Positions 28,032 to 36,048 of a stretch of 59,525 nucleotides of DNA are shown piece by piece. Source of the DNA: Pirellulales bacterium (GTDB lineage Bacteria; Planctomycetota; Planctomycetia; Pirellulales; JAEUIK01); NCBI GenBank assembly GCA_019745975.1, contig JAIESQ010000037.1:1-59525 (forward strand), read 5' to 3'. Under the pieces are notes generated by a model. It was given only the letters and a program-made list of their open reading frames with translations. It was not told where the DNA came from and searched no databases. The stretch's first letter is position 1. Each line of letters starts with the position of its first letter. The translations under genes were made by a program, and so were the position numbers.

Positions 28032-29429
28032 CTACGCCAGCGCCACCTGCGCGGCGTGCTTCAGCAGCCCGACGACTCCTGCCGCCAACACCACGCGCAC
28101 TACGTCGATCTTGAAGCGGTACAAGGCGACGAACGCCGCCATGGCCAAGAGCACGTTGAACCAGGCCAAGCCCCCCTCATCGGTCAAGAGCACGGCCCGG
28201 CCAAAGAACAGCGCCAAATTCAACACCACGCCCACAACCGCGGCGGTGATACCTGCCAAAACGGCGTTCAGGCGCAGCGAGCCGCGGGTCTGCTCGATCC
28301 ACGGCGCGCCGATCAAGATGAACAAGAACGATGGCAAGAACGTGAACCAGGTCGCGGTCAGGCAGCCCGCCAGTGCGCTGGCCGCGGCCGAGAGATCGCC
28401 GTCGGGCTGATGCCAACCGCCGACGAAGCCGACGAACGAGACGACCATGATCAGCGGCCCAGGCGTCGTCTCTCCCAAGGCCAGCCCGTCGATCATTTCG
28501 TTCTGGTTGAGCCAGCCGAAGTAATTCACCCCTTGATCGGCCACGTAAGGGAGCACGGCATACGCGCCGCCGAAGGTGACTAGGGCAGCTTTGGTGAAGA
28601 ACCAGCCCATCGCGGCGTGCGTGCCGCGCGCGCCTTCGCGCGCCAGTAGCGCCCCCATCGGCACTACCCAAAACGCCAGGCCAATCACCAGAGTACGCAG
28701 CGAGCGAGCGAGCGTCGGGGGCCGCGGGTCGGCCAACTCCGAGTGGTCGGTGTGATCGTCGATGACCGACGGCGCGGCCGCTTGCTTGGTCGCCGCCCCG
28801 TGCCCCGATGCGCCCTTGGAGACCGGCCAACCCAGTCGTGCGAAGGCGAATCCCAACACGCCAGCGGCCAACACGATCAACGGAAAGGGGACGTGCAGAA
28901 ATGCCAGCGAGACCAGCGCAGCCGCGGCGATGAGCGCCGCCGGCACGGTGCGAACCGTGCGGCTGCCGATCCGCAACACGGCCGCCAACACGATGGCCAC
29001 CACCGCCGGCTTCACCCCTGCGAACACGGCCGCCACCACCGGCACCTGGCCATAGAGGACATAAACCGCGCTGAGCGCAACGAGCACCGCCAGACTCGGC
29101 AATACGAACAGCGCGCCGGCAACGATGCCCCCCAACGTGCCGTGCAGCAGCCAGCCGATGTACGTGGCCAACTGCTGCGCCTCCGGGCCGGGGAGCACCA
29201 TGCAGTAGTTCAAAGCGTGCAAGAATCGCTGCTCGGAGATCCAGCGGCGGCGATCGACCAGTTCCTCGTGCATCATGGCGATCTGGCCGGCCGGGCCACC
29301 GAAGCTGATGCAACCCAACCGAAACCAGTAGGCCAGCGCCTCGGCGAACGACACTGCATGGCGCCGCGATGGCGCACTTGCGTGCTGCCGCGGCGCGGTT
29401 TCCTCAGGCGCTGGCGTCGCTTCCGGCAT
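28032..29429 (-). CDS. chrA: Chromate transporter, ChrA family
   Basis: This 465-residue inner-membrane protein has two CHR domains. The first has FRLGCISFGGPAGQIAMM and VLPGPEAQQLATYIG; the second has VTFGGAYAVLPYVADQGV and LALGETTPGPLIMV. This is the long-chain type that exports chromate by proton symport or exchange. Roughly ten hydrophobic segments are visible. A short charged leader of about 25 residues precedes the first domain. AAGGAAGGGA lies just before the ATG. The aldehyde dehydrogenase gene ends 21 bases upstream on the same strand. Confidence 0.93.
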   Translation of the reverse strand: MPEATPAPEETAPRQHASAPSRRHAVSFAEALAYWFRLGCISFGGPAGQIAMMHEELVDRRRWISEQRFLHALNYCMVLPGPEAQQLATYIGWLLHGTLGGIVAGALFVLPSLAVLVALSAVYVLYGQVPVVAAVFAGVKPAVVAIVLAAVLRIGSRTVRTVPAALIAAAALVSLAFLHVPFPLIVLAAGVLGFAFARLGWPVSKGASGHGAATKQAAAPSVIDDHTDHSELADPRPPTLARSLRTLVIGLAFWVVPMGALLAREGARGTHAAMGWFFTKAALVTFGGAYAVLPYVADQGVNYFGWLNQNEMIDGLALGETTPGPLIMVVSFVGFVGGWHQPDGDLSAAASALAGCLTATWFTFLPSFLFILIGAPWIEQTRGSLRLNAVLAGITAAVVGVVLNLALFFGRAVLLTDEGGLAWFNVLLAMAAFVALYRFKIDVVRVVLAAGVVGLLKHAAQVALA

Positions 29430-29450
29430 TCCCTTCCTTAGCGATCGGCG

Positions 29451-31175
29451 CTACCCACGGAGTGCCGCCAGCAGCATCGGCCCCAGCTTGAAGAGCGACG
29501 GTCGATGATACAGCGACACCACTTGCCGCGTGACCTTGTCGGCGGCGCGGTTCGAGGGAAACCACAGCGGCTTGGGGAACAACGTGATCGGCCCTTCGAA
29601 GATCGACTTCTCCGGGCGGTCGAACATGTAGGTGTTGTGCACCCAGCCGATGCCGCTCTCAGGGTTTTGCAGCGTGGCGCCGGGATGCCCGCCCCAGGGG
29701 GGCGTGATGATCGCATACGACATGGCCGACCAGTAATTGATGCCAATCGTGCCGTAACGCAAATCGCACAGCGCCTGCTGAAAGGTCTTCTCGTTACCGG
29801 CATCCTTGCGGAAGCTCGGATGGACCATCACCGTGCAGCCCAAGGTGCCGAACAGCCGGTGGTTGGCGAAGTCGACCGCCTGCCTGAGGAAATTCGCTTC
29901 GCTGGCCGCGTCGAGCGAGGTTTCGACCGTCACCGGGCAGAACGACTCTTCGTCGAAGTAAAGCGGGTGCTCCTGCGGATCGACGCTGGCCTTGAACGTC
30001 CAGGGCAGCGCGCCCGCCGGCACCCCTTGGGGATCGGCGCCGGTGAACTTGCGGAAGCGATCTTCGGCTCCCGGATAGTAAGCCTTGCGCGGGGCCTGAT
30101 TGCGGAGCACTTCCTGCACGTAGCCGACGAACTGCTCGCGCTGCGGCCAACTGCGCCAGGTGAGCACCACTTTCGTGGCCACGCAGTTGAACGAGCAGTT
30201 ATTCAAGATGCTCGACGCCAGGTTCTCCGCCTGGAACTTGAGCTGCGCGTCGCTGTAGGGGCCGGGCACGACAATCCACGGCGAGACGTTGCCCAGCTCG
30301 CTGGTGATCGGCTTCTTCAAGAGCGGATCGTTCTCGCACTTGCGGCGCTCGCGATCGGGACCCGGCGGACCCCACACGATCGCGTCGTGCGAGAAGACCG
30401 AACCGGTAATGTGCGCTTCGTCGACCAGCGCATGCTGTAACGCGTGCGAGCCGACTTCGGCGCCGCCGTAAACGATCCGCAGCAAGTCGGCCTCGATCAG
30501 CGGCGCGAAGGCCCGCTCGAAGATCGGCCCGACGTACTCGTTCACCGGGTTCATCTTCACGAGGACGGCTTTCCCCTCCTGGAAGATCTTGGTAAAGGCG
30601 TCGGTGGCCGGAATACTCGAGACATTGCCCGCCCCCAGCACCAGGGCGATCCCTTCGTCTTGCCGGCCGCGGCGATAGTAGCCGGCCATATTGTCGCGCA
30701 AGTTGTGGCGATCGACGCCCGACTGCTGCACGACGTGCGCCTTGAAGCCGCTGAAGGCCACGGCGTCGAACAAGCCCTTGGCTGGCATCACCTGCACACG
30801 CAGCTTGCCATCGAGCCCTTCGTACATTCCGCCCGGGAGCTGCGGCACGCCATCGCGTTCAACCTCCGCGAGCGAGCGAATGATCAATCGCAGATAGCGC
30901 GTCGTGGCCAGCGGACCGTTAGCCATGTCTTCGCTGCCCAGCGGCGTGCCGTAGGGGAGCCCCTTGAATTCGCAGGCCGCGCGGACCCACTCGTCGGCGT
31001 GTTCGGCCAGCCCGTCGAGGCACGCTTCGGCCAGGGCGATCATCTGGTGGATCGGCATCGTGCGCAAGCGCTTCTTGCCGCGCTCCAGATCGGCCAGGCA
31101 CTTGTTGACTTCGTCGTGCGAGGTGACCTTGCGCGTCGCTTCGCGATACCAGGTGACTGGTTCGGCAATACTCAT
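29451..31175 (-). CDS. Aldehyde dehydrogenase family protein (divergent)
   Basis: This 574-residue NAD(P)-dependent oxidoreductase of the ALDH superfamily is expected to oxidise an aldehyde to an acid or a CoA ester. The catalytic Glu E293 is in ITSELGNVSPW. The nucleophile is probably C331 in NNCSFNCVATK, which replaces the usual GQxC context. NAD-binding segments ALVLGAGNVSSIPA and ITGSVFSHDAI are present. The protein is longer than typical ALDHs (about 500), with extra residues at the C-terminus. GGGAG is nine bases before the ATG. It is the first gene of the set with chrA and rpiB. Confidence 0.85.
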   Translation of the reverse strand: MSIAEPVTWYREATRKVTSHDEVNKCLADLERGKKRLRTMPIHQMIALAEACLDGLAEHADEWVRAACEFKGLPYGTPLGSEDMANGPLATTRYLRLIIRSLAEVERDGVPQLPGGMYEGLDGKLRVQVMPAKGLFDAVAFSGFKAHVVQQSGVDRHNLRDNMAGYYRRGRQDEGIALVLGAGNVSSIPATDAFTKIFQEGKAVLVKMNPVNEYVGPIFERAFAPLIEADLLRIVYGGAEVGSHALQHALVDEAHITGSVFSHDAIVWGPPGPDRERRKCENDPLLKKPITSELGNVSPWIVVPGPYSDAQLKFQAENLASSILNNCSFNCVATKVVLTWRSWPQREQFVGYVQEVLRNQAPRKAYYPGAEDRFRKFTGADPQGVPAGALPWTFKASVDPQEHPLYFDEESFCPVTVETSLDAASEANFLRQAVDFANHRLFGTLGCTVMVHPSFRKDAGNEKTFQQALCDLRYGTIGINYWSAMSYAIITPPWGGHPGATLQNPESGIGWVHNTYMFDRPEKSIFEGPITLFPKPLWFPSNRAADKVTRQVVSLYHRPSLFKLGPMLLAALRG

Positions 31176-31483
31176 GGTCCGGGGCTCCCTCTCAAATGGA
31201 CAGAAGTGACTTGTGATTGTCGCGCCGGGAGGGTGGCGCCGTCAAGCGCGCGGAGGGGGGCTGTTAGAACACAGCCGTGGCCTGGCCATCCTGCCCGTGC
31301 TTTCGCCGGATCAGCGTGACGTTCTCGGGTGGCCCCGATCCCATCGGGGTGCCGCAGGCACAAGAGGCAACTGATGACGCGCGAGCGCTCGCAAGCAGCT
31401 ATACAACACGGAGTCCTCTTGTCGCTTCGCGACACGGACAAGGTCCGTGCCACCCGACGCGGCGTGGAGCTATGCTGAGGCGA
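31176..31483. other. Divergent intergenic region with a short palindrome
   Basis: The stretch separates the minus-strand ALDH gene and the plus-strand membrane protein gene. It holds the hairpin CCCCGAT/ATCGGGG (31333-31339 and 31343-31349) within GGTGGCCCCGATCCCATCGG. Bases 31422-31451 read like a dispersed planctomycete repeat (CGACACGGACAAGGTCCGTG), which is itself palindromic. No gene is supported. Confidence 0.4.
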
Positions 31484-31906
31484 ATGAGCCAGACACCCGC
31501 GAAACGCTGGTACCGCTTTCGGCTATCCACGGTGCTGATTCTAACCTCGATTGCGGCGTGGGGCATGGCGACACCATTGTCGCGCAACAACGTCTATCCA
31601 AATCCGCACCTGGCGTGGCCTGCACTCACGCTAGCGGTTTACGTCGGTTGGAAGCGCGCCTGGGCGACGCCTGACGAAAACCGGAATATTCGACCTTGGC
31701 TAATTGTCGGCGTAGTTGGAGTGATGGATTCCTTTGCGATATGGCTTTTTCTCCCGCATTTGTCGTTGCAAGGTCTGGATGACCGTTTGATTCTCACTTT
31801 AGTGATTGTTTTCTACTTGGGGCCGTTGCTGCTCGCGACCGGGGTTGCTGGACTGCTGGTCACGCTTTGGCGGCTCAGCGAAGATCCAAGACCGCCAAGA
31901 TCCTGA
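31484..31906 (+). CDS. Small planctomycete membrane protein (RWYRFRLST type)
   Basis: The 140-residue product starts MSQTPAKRWYRFRLSTVLIL, the leader-like signature of a planctomycete family in which a short basic stretch precedes the first membrane helix. Four hydrophobic segments are visible. Function is unknown. An in-frame ATG at 31472 lies closer to GGAG and cannot be excluded as the start. The next gene begins 13 bases downstream, so they are probably co-transcribed. Confidence 0.65.
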   Translation: MSQTPAKRWYRFRLSTVLILTSIAAWGMATPLSRNNVYPNPHLAWPALTLAVYVGWKRAWATPDENRNIRPWLIVGVVGVMDSFAIWLFLPHLSLQGLDDRLILTLVIVFYLGPLLLATGVAGLLVTLWRLSEDPRPPRS

Positions 31907-31919
31907 CAATGATCAAGTT

Positions 31920-32195
31920 ATGGACGAGAACCCCTATCGAGCGCCCAAGGAGGATGGCACTCCCGGCGGAGAGTTTTGGCCAGTGATCCGTCGGCCGTGG
32001 ATGTGGTGCCTGACTTGCCTGGCAATAGCCGGTGTTCTCTGGGCGCTGACTCCGGCGATTCCCACAGTGCCCGGTTCCATTGAGAAAACGCCACTGGAAC
32101 TCATGTTCCTTGTGCCATCGTTGGTTGCCTTGGCACTCGCAGGACTTTTCGGAATCGTTGCCCTCGTGCGCGCCGTGACTCGCGGGCGGAATTGA
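31920..32195 (+). CDS. Small planctomycete membrane protein (MDENPYRAP type)
   Basis: The 91-residue product begins MDENPYRAPKEDG, a start found in many small planctomycete membrane proteins, followed by two hydrophobic helices (MWCLTCLAIAGVLWALTPAI and LELMFLVPSLVALALAGLFG) and a basic end. It is too short for domain assignment. The ATG follows the previous stop by 13 bases. Confidence 0.65.
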   Translation: MDENPYRAPKEDGTPGGEFWPVIRRPWMWCLTCLAIAGVLWALTPAIPTVPGSIEKTPLELMFLVPSLVALALAGLFGIVALVRAVTRGRN

Positions 32196-32207
32196 GGCAT
32201 TGTCGAC

Positions 32208-32280
32208 GGGGACGGGAGTCGTTTCCGATCGATCCGGTAACCTGAGGTGAAACCGTTTCTCGGAAACGACTCCCGTCCCC
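32208..32280. repeat. REPIN-like 21-bp perfect inverted repeat, GGGGACGGGAGTCG head
   Basis: Arm 32208-32228 starts GGGGACGGGAGTCGTTTCC and arm 32260-32280 is its exact reverse complement, with a 31-base centre. It lies in the 140-base gap between the small membrane protein and the MeaB-like gene. Confidence 0.75.
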
Positions 32281-32335
32281 TTGAGGTCACCTCGCTCGTT
32301 GTTCCACACCTTGGCTAGCGTTATGATCGGCTCGC

Positions 32336-33097
32336 ATGCGTGGTGATCCCGCACAACTCGCCGCCCGTGTGCAAAACCGCGACCGCCGCGCGCTGGCCGA
32401 AATCCTCTCGCTCGTCGAACAAGGTCAGGCGCCCCCCCTTCCCAAAGCGGCCCAGCAAACCGGTGAACCAGGCAAGCGCCCACACGTCGTCGGCCTGGCC
32501 GGCAGCGGCGGCGCCGGCAAGAGCACCCTCGTCGCGGCGCTCGTCGATCACTTGCGCCGGGCCGGGCTCACCGTGGCTGTGCTGGCCAGCGATCCGCAAA
32601 GCCCGCTGACAGGCGGGGCACTGTTGGGCGACCGCATTCGCGTGCGCATCGATCCGGCCGATGATGGGATCTACTTTCGCAGCCTGTCGACGCGCGGCGC
32701 CGCGGGCGGTCTGTCGCACGCCGTCGGCCCGGCCCGCGACTGGCTCGCCCTCTGGGGTTTCGACGTGGTGCTGGTCGAAACGGTCGGCGTCGGTCAAGAT
32801 CAAGTCGATGTACGCAAGGTAGTCGATACGCTGGTGCTGTTGGTCACACCGCACACCGGCGACGAAGTGCAGTGGGAGAAGGCCGGCGTGATCGAAGTCG
32901 CCGATATCATCGCCATCAATAAGTCGGACCTGCCGGGGGCCGACCGTGTGCGGCATCAACTGCGGGCCGCCTTGTCGCTGGCGCCGCAATCGGCCGAAGT
33001 GCCAATCATCAGCATCGTGGCCGCCACCGGGCAGGGTGTGCCTGAACTTTGGGAAGCAATCCAATCACATGCAAAAAGGGGACATTCTACTTTTTGA
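32336..33097 (+). CDS. MeaB/ArgK-type GTPase, short C-terminus
   Basis: This 253-residue G3E GTPase resembles the chaperone of methylmalonyl-CoA mutase, which guards B12 loading and repair. The P-loop is GLAGSGGAGKST (residues 53-64), switch and Walker B LVETVGVGQDQVDV, and base-binding NKSD near 198. Typical MeaB proteins are about 320-330 residues with a C-terminal helical dimerisation arm; here the protein stops after ELWEAIQSH. The last eight codons and the stop lie inside a palindromic repeat (33073-33154). The arm is therefore missing, either lost on insertion or absent beforehand. No mutase gene is in the window. Confidence 0.85.
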   Translation: MRGDPAQLAARVQNRDRRALAEILSLVEQGQAPPLPKAAQQTGEPGKRPHVVGLAGSGGAGKSTLVAALVDHLRRAGLTVAVLASDPQSPLTGGALLGDRIRVRIDPADDGIYFRSLSTRGAAGGLSHAVGPARDWLALWGFDVVLVETVGVGQDQVDVRKVVDTLVLLVTPHTGDEVQWEKAGVIEVADIIAINKSDLPGADRVRHQLRAALSLAPQSAEVPIISIVAATGQGVPELWEAIQSHAKRGHSTF

Positions 33098-33154
33098 CGT
33101 CGTGCCTGAATCGTCGCGTCGGCGTTTGCCCAAAAAGTAGAATGTCCCCTTTTT
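33073..33154. repeat. MITE/REPIN-like element with 23-bp perfect inverted repeats
   Basis: Arm 33073-33095 (AAAAAGGGGACATTC...) and arm 33132-33154 are exact reverse complements across a 36-base centre. The element holds the last codons and stop of the MeaB-like gene and ends 17 bases before the SDR start. The SDR Shine-Dalgarno AAGGAG is directly outside the right arm. Confidence 0.8.
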
Positions 33155-33171
33155 CAAGGAGCTCGTTCAAC

Positions 33172-34050
33172 ATGACCGCCGCTCACACGCAGGGCATGCT
33201 CCCCGCCGGCACGTTCAAGAAACGCACGATCGTGATCACAGGCGGCGGCACCGGGCTCGGCTACTCGATGGGTCGCTACCTGTTGGAGCTGGGGGCGAAC
33301 CTCGTCATCTGCGGCCGCCGCGCCGAAGTCGTCGATAAAGCAGCCCAGGCGTTGACCGACGAAACCGGCGGCAATGTGCTCGCCGAGCAGTGCGACGTGC
33401 GCAAGCCCGAGGAAGTCGAGAAGCTGCTGACGGCCGCGCGCCGGCAGTTCGGCACGGTGCATGGGCTCGTGAACAACGCGGCGGGCAACTTCATCTGCCC
33501 CACCGAGCGGTTGAGCTACAACGCGTTCAATTCGGTGGTCGATATCGTGCTCAAGGGCTCGTTCAACTGCACGCTCTGCTTCGGCAAGCAATGGATCGCC
33601 GATCGCACGCCAGGGGCCGTGCTTAACATCAGCACGACGTACGCCTGGACCGGCTCGGGCTACGTGGTCCCCAGCGCCGTGGCCAAGGCGGGCGTGCTGA
33701 TCATGACGCGGTCGCTGGCCAGCGAATGGGGTAAATACGGCATTCGCCTCAACGCGATCGCCCCCGGGCCATTCCCAACCGAAGGGGCCTGGTCGCGGTT
33801 AATGCCGCCGCAACTGGCCGATTCGTTCGATGTCGCCAAGCGGATTCCCCTACAGCGGCACGGCGAACATCAGGAGCTGGCCAATCTGGCGGCGTATCTG
33901 CTATCGGACTACGCGGCGTATATCACCGGCGACGTGGTCACGATCGATGGCGGCGAATGGCTGCGCGGCGCCGGCGAATTCAACGGCCTGGAAGCGGTCT
34001 CCGGCGAAATGTGGGATATGCTGCAATCCGCGATGAAACCGAAGAAGTAG
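33172..34050 (+). CDS. DECR1-like 2,4-dienoyl-CoA reductase (SDR family)
   Basis: This 292-residue NADP-dependent reductase should act in the breakdown of unsaturated fatty acids. The Rossmann motif is ITGGGTGLGYSMG and NNAAGNF is present. The usual YxxxK is replaced by SAVAK within TGSGYVVPSAVAKAGV, as in animal mitochondrial DECR1. Similarity to that enzyme also extends to ERLSYNAF, ASEWGKYG and the tail GEFNGLE. AAGGAG nine bases before the ATG supports the start; an upstream ATG at 33049 would run through the palindrome. Its position after the MeaB-like gene fits acyl-CoA metabolism. Confidence 0.88.
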   Translation: MTAAHTQGMLPAGTFKKRTIVITGGGTGLGYSMGRYLLELGANLVICGRRAEVVDKAAQALTDETGGNVLAEQCDVRKPEEVEKLLTAARRQFGTVHGLVNNAAGNFICPTERLSYNAFNSVVDIVLKGSFNCTLCFGKQWIADRTPGAVLNISTTYAWTGSGYVVPSAVAKAGVLIMTRSLASEWGKYGIRLNAIAPGPFPTEGAWSRLMPPQLADSFDVAKRIPLQRHGEHQELANLAAYLLSDYAAYITGDVVTIDGGEWLRGAGEFNGLEAVSGEMWDMLQSAMKPKK

Positions 34051-34064
34051 CCGGAACCAGGTAC

Positions 34065-35921
34065 TTGTTACGCACCGCTCTTTCCGCGTTGCTGGTGATT
34101 GTCGTCGCTGTCGCCTACTTGCCGGTTGTCGGCAACGGGTGGGTCAACTACGACGACGACGTCTACGTCACGGCCAACCCCGAAGTGCTCCGTGGCCTTT
34201 CACTCAACGAGGTATCGTGGGCATTCACCACCACGCACGGCGGCAACTGGCATCCGCTCACCTGGCTGTCGCACATGCTCGATTGCCAGTGGTTCGGCGC
34301 CGCGCCGCTGGGACCGCACCTGGTAAACGTTACGCTGCATGCCGCCAATGCCGTGCTGATATTCTGGTTCTTGAGTGGACAGGGTCAGTATCGTCGTGTG
34401 GACGCAACCTCCGGTGCCACTGCTGGCTTGTCCAGCAGTGTGGTCGCAGATACCCGTGGTGACTTGTTGGGCTCCGCACGCGTCTGGGCCGCGGCGCTGG
34501 CCGCCGCGCTTTATGCACTGCATCCGCTGCGCGTCGAGGCGGTCGCCTGGACCGCGGAGCGCAAGGAGCTGTTGGCGGCTTTCTTCGCCTGGCTCGCGAT
34601 CTTGGCTTATGCCGCTTACACGTGGCGCAGCGGCGCCGCTCGCTGGGCCTGCTACGGCGCGAGTCTGATCGCTCTGGCCCTCGGTCTGTTGGCCAAGCCG
34701 ATGCTGGTCACAATGCCCTTGCTGCTTGTGGTGCTCGACTATTGGCCGCTCTGTCGTCGCGTGAAAGTTGTCGAAAAACTCCCCTACCTGATCGTGGCGC
34801 TGGGTTCGGCGGGAGCCACGGTGTGGGCCCAGTCGCGCTTCGGCAACACGCAACTCTTGGAGCCGACGAGCCTGTCGGTTCGCGCGGCCAACGCCGCGGT
34901 GACCACGATCACCTATTTGCGCCAGACTTTCTGGCCCAGCGCGTTGACTTGTTTTTATCCCTATCCGCGGGAGTGGCTGGCGTCGACGGGCGGTTTGGTG
35001 GCCGCGTTGGCGGCGGCGTTCCTGCTCTTGGCGATCACCGCGACGTGCCTGCTTTGCCGCGAGCGGTTTCGCTGGCTGTTGGCCGGCTGGTTGTGGTACC
35101 TGATCGCGCTGGTCCCCGTGATTGGCCTCGTGCAAGTGGGGCGCCAGGCACACGCCGATCGTTACACCTATCTGCCGGCAATTGGTGTGTCGTGGATCGT
35201 CGCCTGGTTGTTTGTGCTCGTCGTCCGTCTCGCGGCGGCCGCGACGCGGGCGATCGCGGTGGCCACGGCAGTGGTCGTGCTCGCGTGGTTGGCTCTGCTC
35301 ACCGCGCAGCAAACCACCTACTGGCGCGACGATCTGTCGTTATGGAACCACGCCCTGACGGTCACCCGCGACAATGAGATCGCCAACCAGAACCTGGGCG
35401 CGACGTACCTCCGCGCTGGCAAGGTCGACGAAGCTCTACCCTACTTGGAAGAATCTTTGCGTCTTCGCCCAAACGCCGCCGAAACCCATCGCAATCTCGG
35501 CCTGGCGTGCGAGGCCATCGCCCAGCGGTCGCATGAGTCGGGCCAGGCGACCGAAGCGATCGAGCATTTCGCCCGTGCCGAGCATCACTATCTGGAGTCG
35601 GCGCGTTTGCGACCCGACTGGCCGTTGCCGCTGTTGAACCTGGCCACACTGTATCTCAAGGTCGCGACCGGCAGAATGTACCAACCCAGCGAGGTGGCGC
35701 GACTCGCCCAGCGCGCTTACGAAATCGCGTCGGCGGCGGACCGAAATGGCCAGATCGCCGCGCTGTTGTTGCTGGCCTCGGCCGAAGCGGCCCAGGGTCA
35801 TCGCGACGCGGCCGCCGCGGCCATCGATCGCTGCCGAGCCGTACTGCTCGAAGCCGATCCGGCCGCCGATACCAGCGAGTTCGACCAACTGCGGCGCCAC
35901 TACCTGACCGGGGGGCGCTAG
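34065..35921 (+). CDS. TMTC-like multi-pass membrane protein with C-terminal TPRs
   Basis: This protein of about 618 residues has an N-terminal block of around ten membrane helices resembling the GT39/TMTC O-mannosyltransferase-like family (VNYDDDVYVTANPEV, HPLTWLSHMLDC, ALHPLRVEAVAWTAERKELL) and TPR repeats at the C-terminus (AGKVDEALPYLEESLRLRP). The conserved double Asp after the first helix (YDDD) fits the sugar-donor site of that fold. An extra loop of about 30 residues (QYRRVDATSGATAG...) between two helices is partly made of a dispersed palindromic repeat. The start is uncertain: TTG at 34065 is used because an ATG at 33957 would overlap the SDR gene by 94 bases. Confidence 0.8.
   Translation: MLRTALSALLVIVVAVAYLPVVGNGWVNYDDDVYVTANPEVLRGLSLNEVSWAFTTTHGGNWHPLTWLSHMLDCQWFGAAPLGPHLVNVTLHAANAVLIFWFLSGQGQYRRVDATSGATAGLSSSVVADTRGDLLGSARVWAAALAAALYALHPLRVEAVAWTAERKELLAAFFAWLAILAYAAYTWRSGAARWACYGASLIALALGLLAKPMLVTMPLLLVVLDYWPLCRRVKVVEKLPYLIVALGSAGATVWAQSRFGNTQLLEPTSLSVRAANAAVTTITYLRQTFWPSALTCFYPYPREWLASTGGLVAALAAAFLLLAITATCLLCRERFRWLLAGWLWYLIALVPVIGLVQVGRQAHADRYTYLPAIGVSWIVAWLFVLVVRLAAAATRAIAVATAVVVLAWLALLTAQQTTYWRDDLSLWNHALTVTRDNEIANQNLGATYLRAGKVDEALPYLEESLRLRPNAAETHRNLGLACEAIAQRSHESGQATEAIEHFARAEHHYLESARLRPDWPLPLLNLATLYLKVATGRMYQPSEVARLAQRAYEIASAADRNGQIAALLLLASAEAAQGHRDAAAAAIDRCRAVLLEADPAADTSEFDQLRRHYLTGGR
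34413..34443. repeat. Dispersed palindromic repeat inside the TMTC-like gene
   Basis: GGTGCCACTGCTGG-CTTGT-CCAGCAGTGTGG contains 9-bp arms at 34418-34426 and 34432-34440. The same unit in opposite orientation occurs at 59251-59279 inside another gene, and a shorter relative is triplicated at 36931. Confidence 0.7.
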
Positions 35922-36048
35922 CTGCTCCGCAAGTTGCATTCCCGCGCCCAACGGGCCAAGATGGCGGCGTTTGTCGGCCGACGACTATTCACGGCGATGA
36001 ATTGCTCCCCGCGCCGCGCGATACTGCGGCGATCGACCGAGGCTACCC

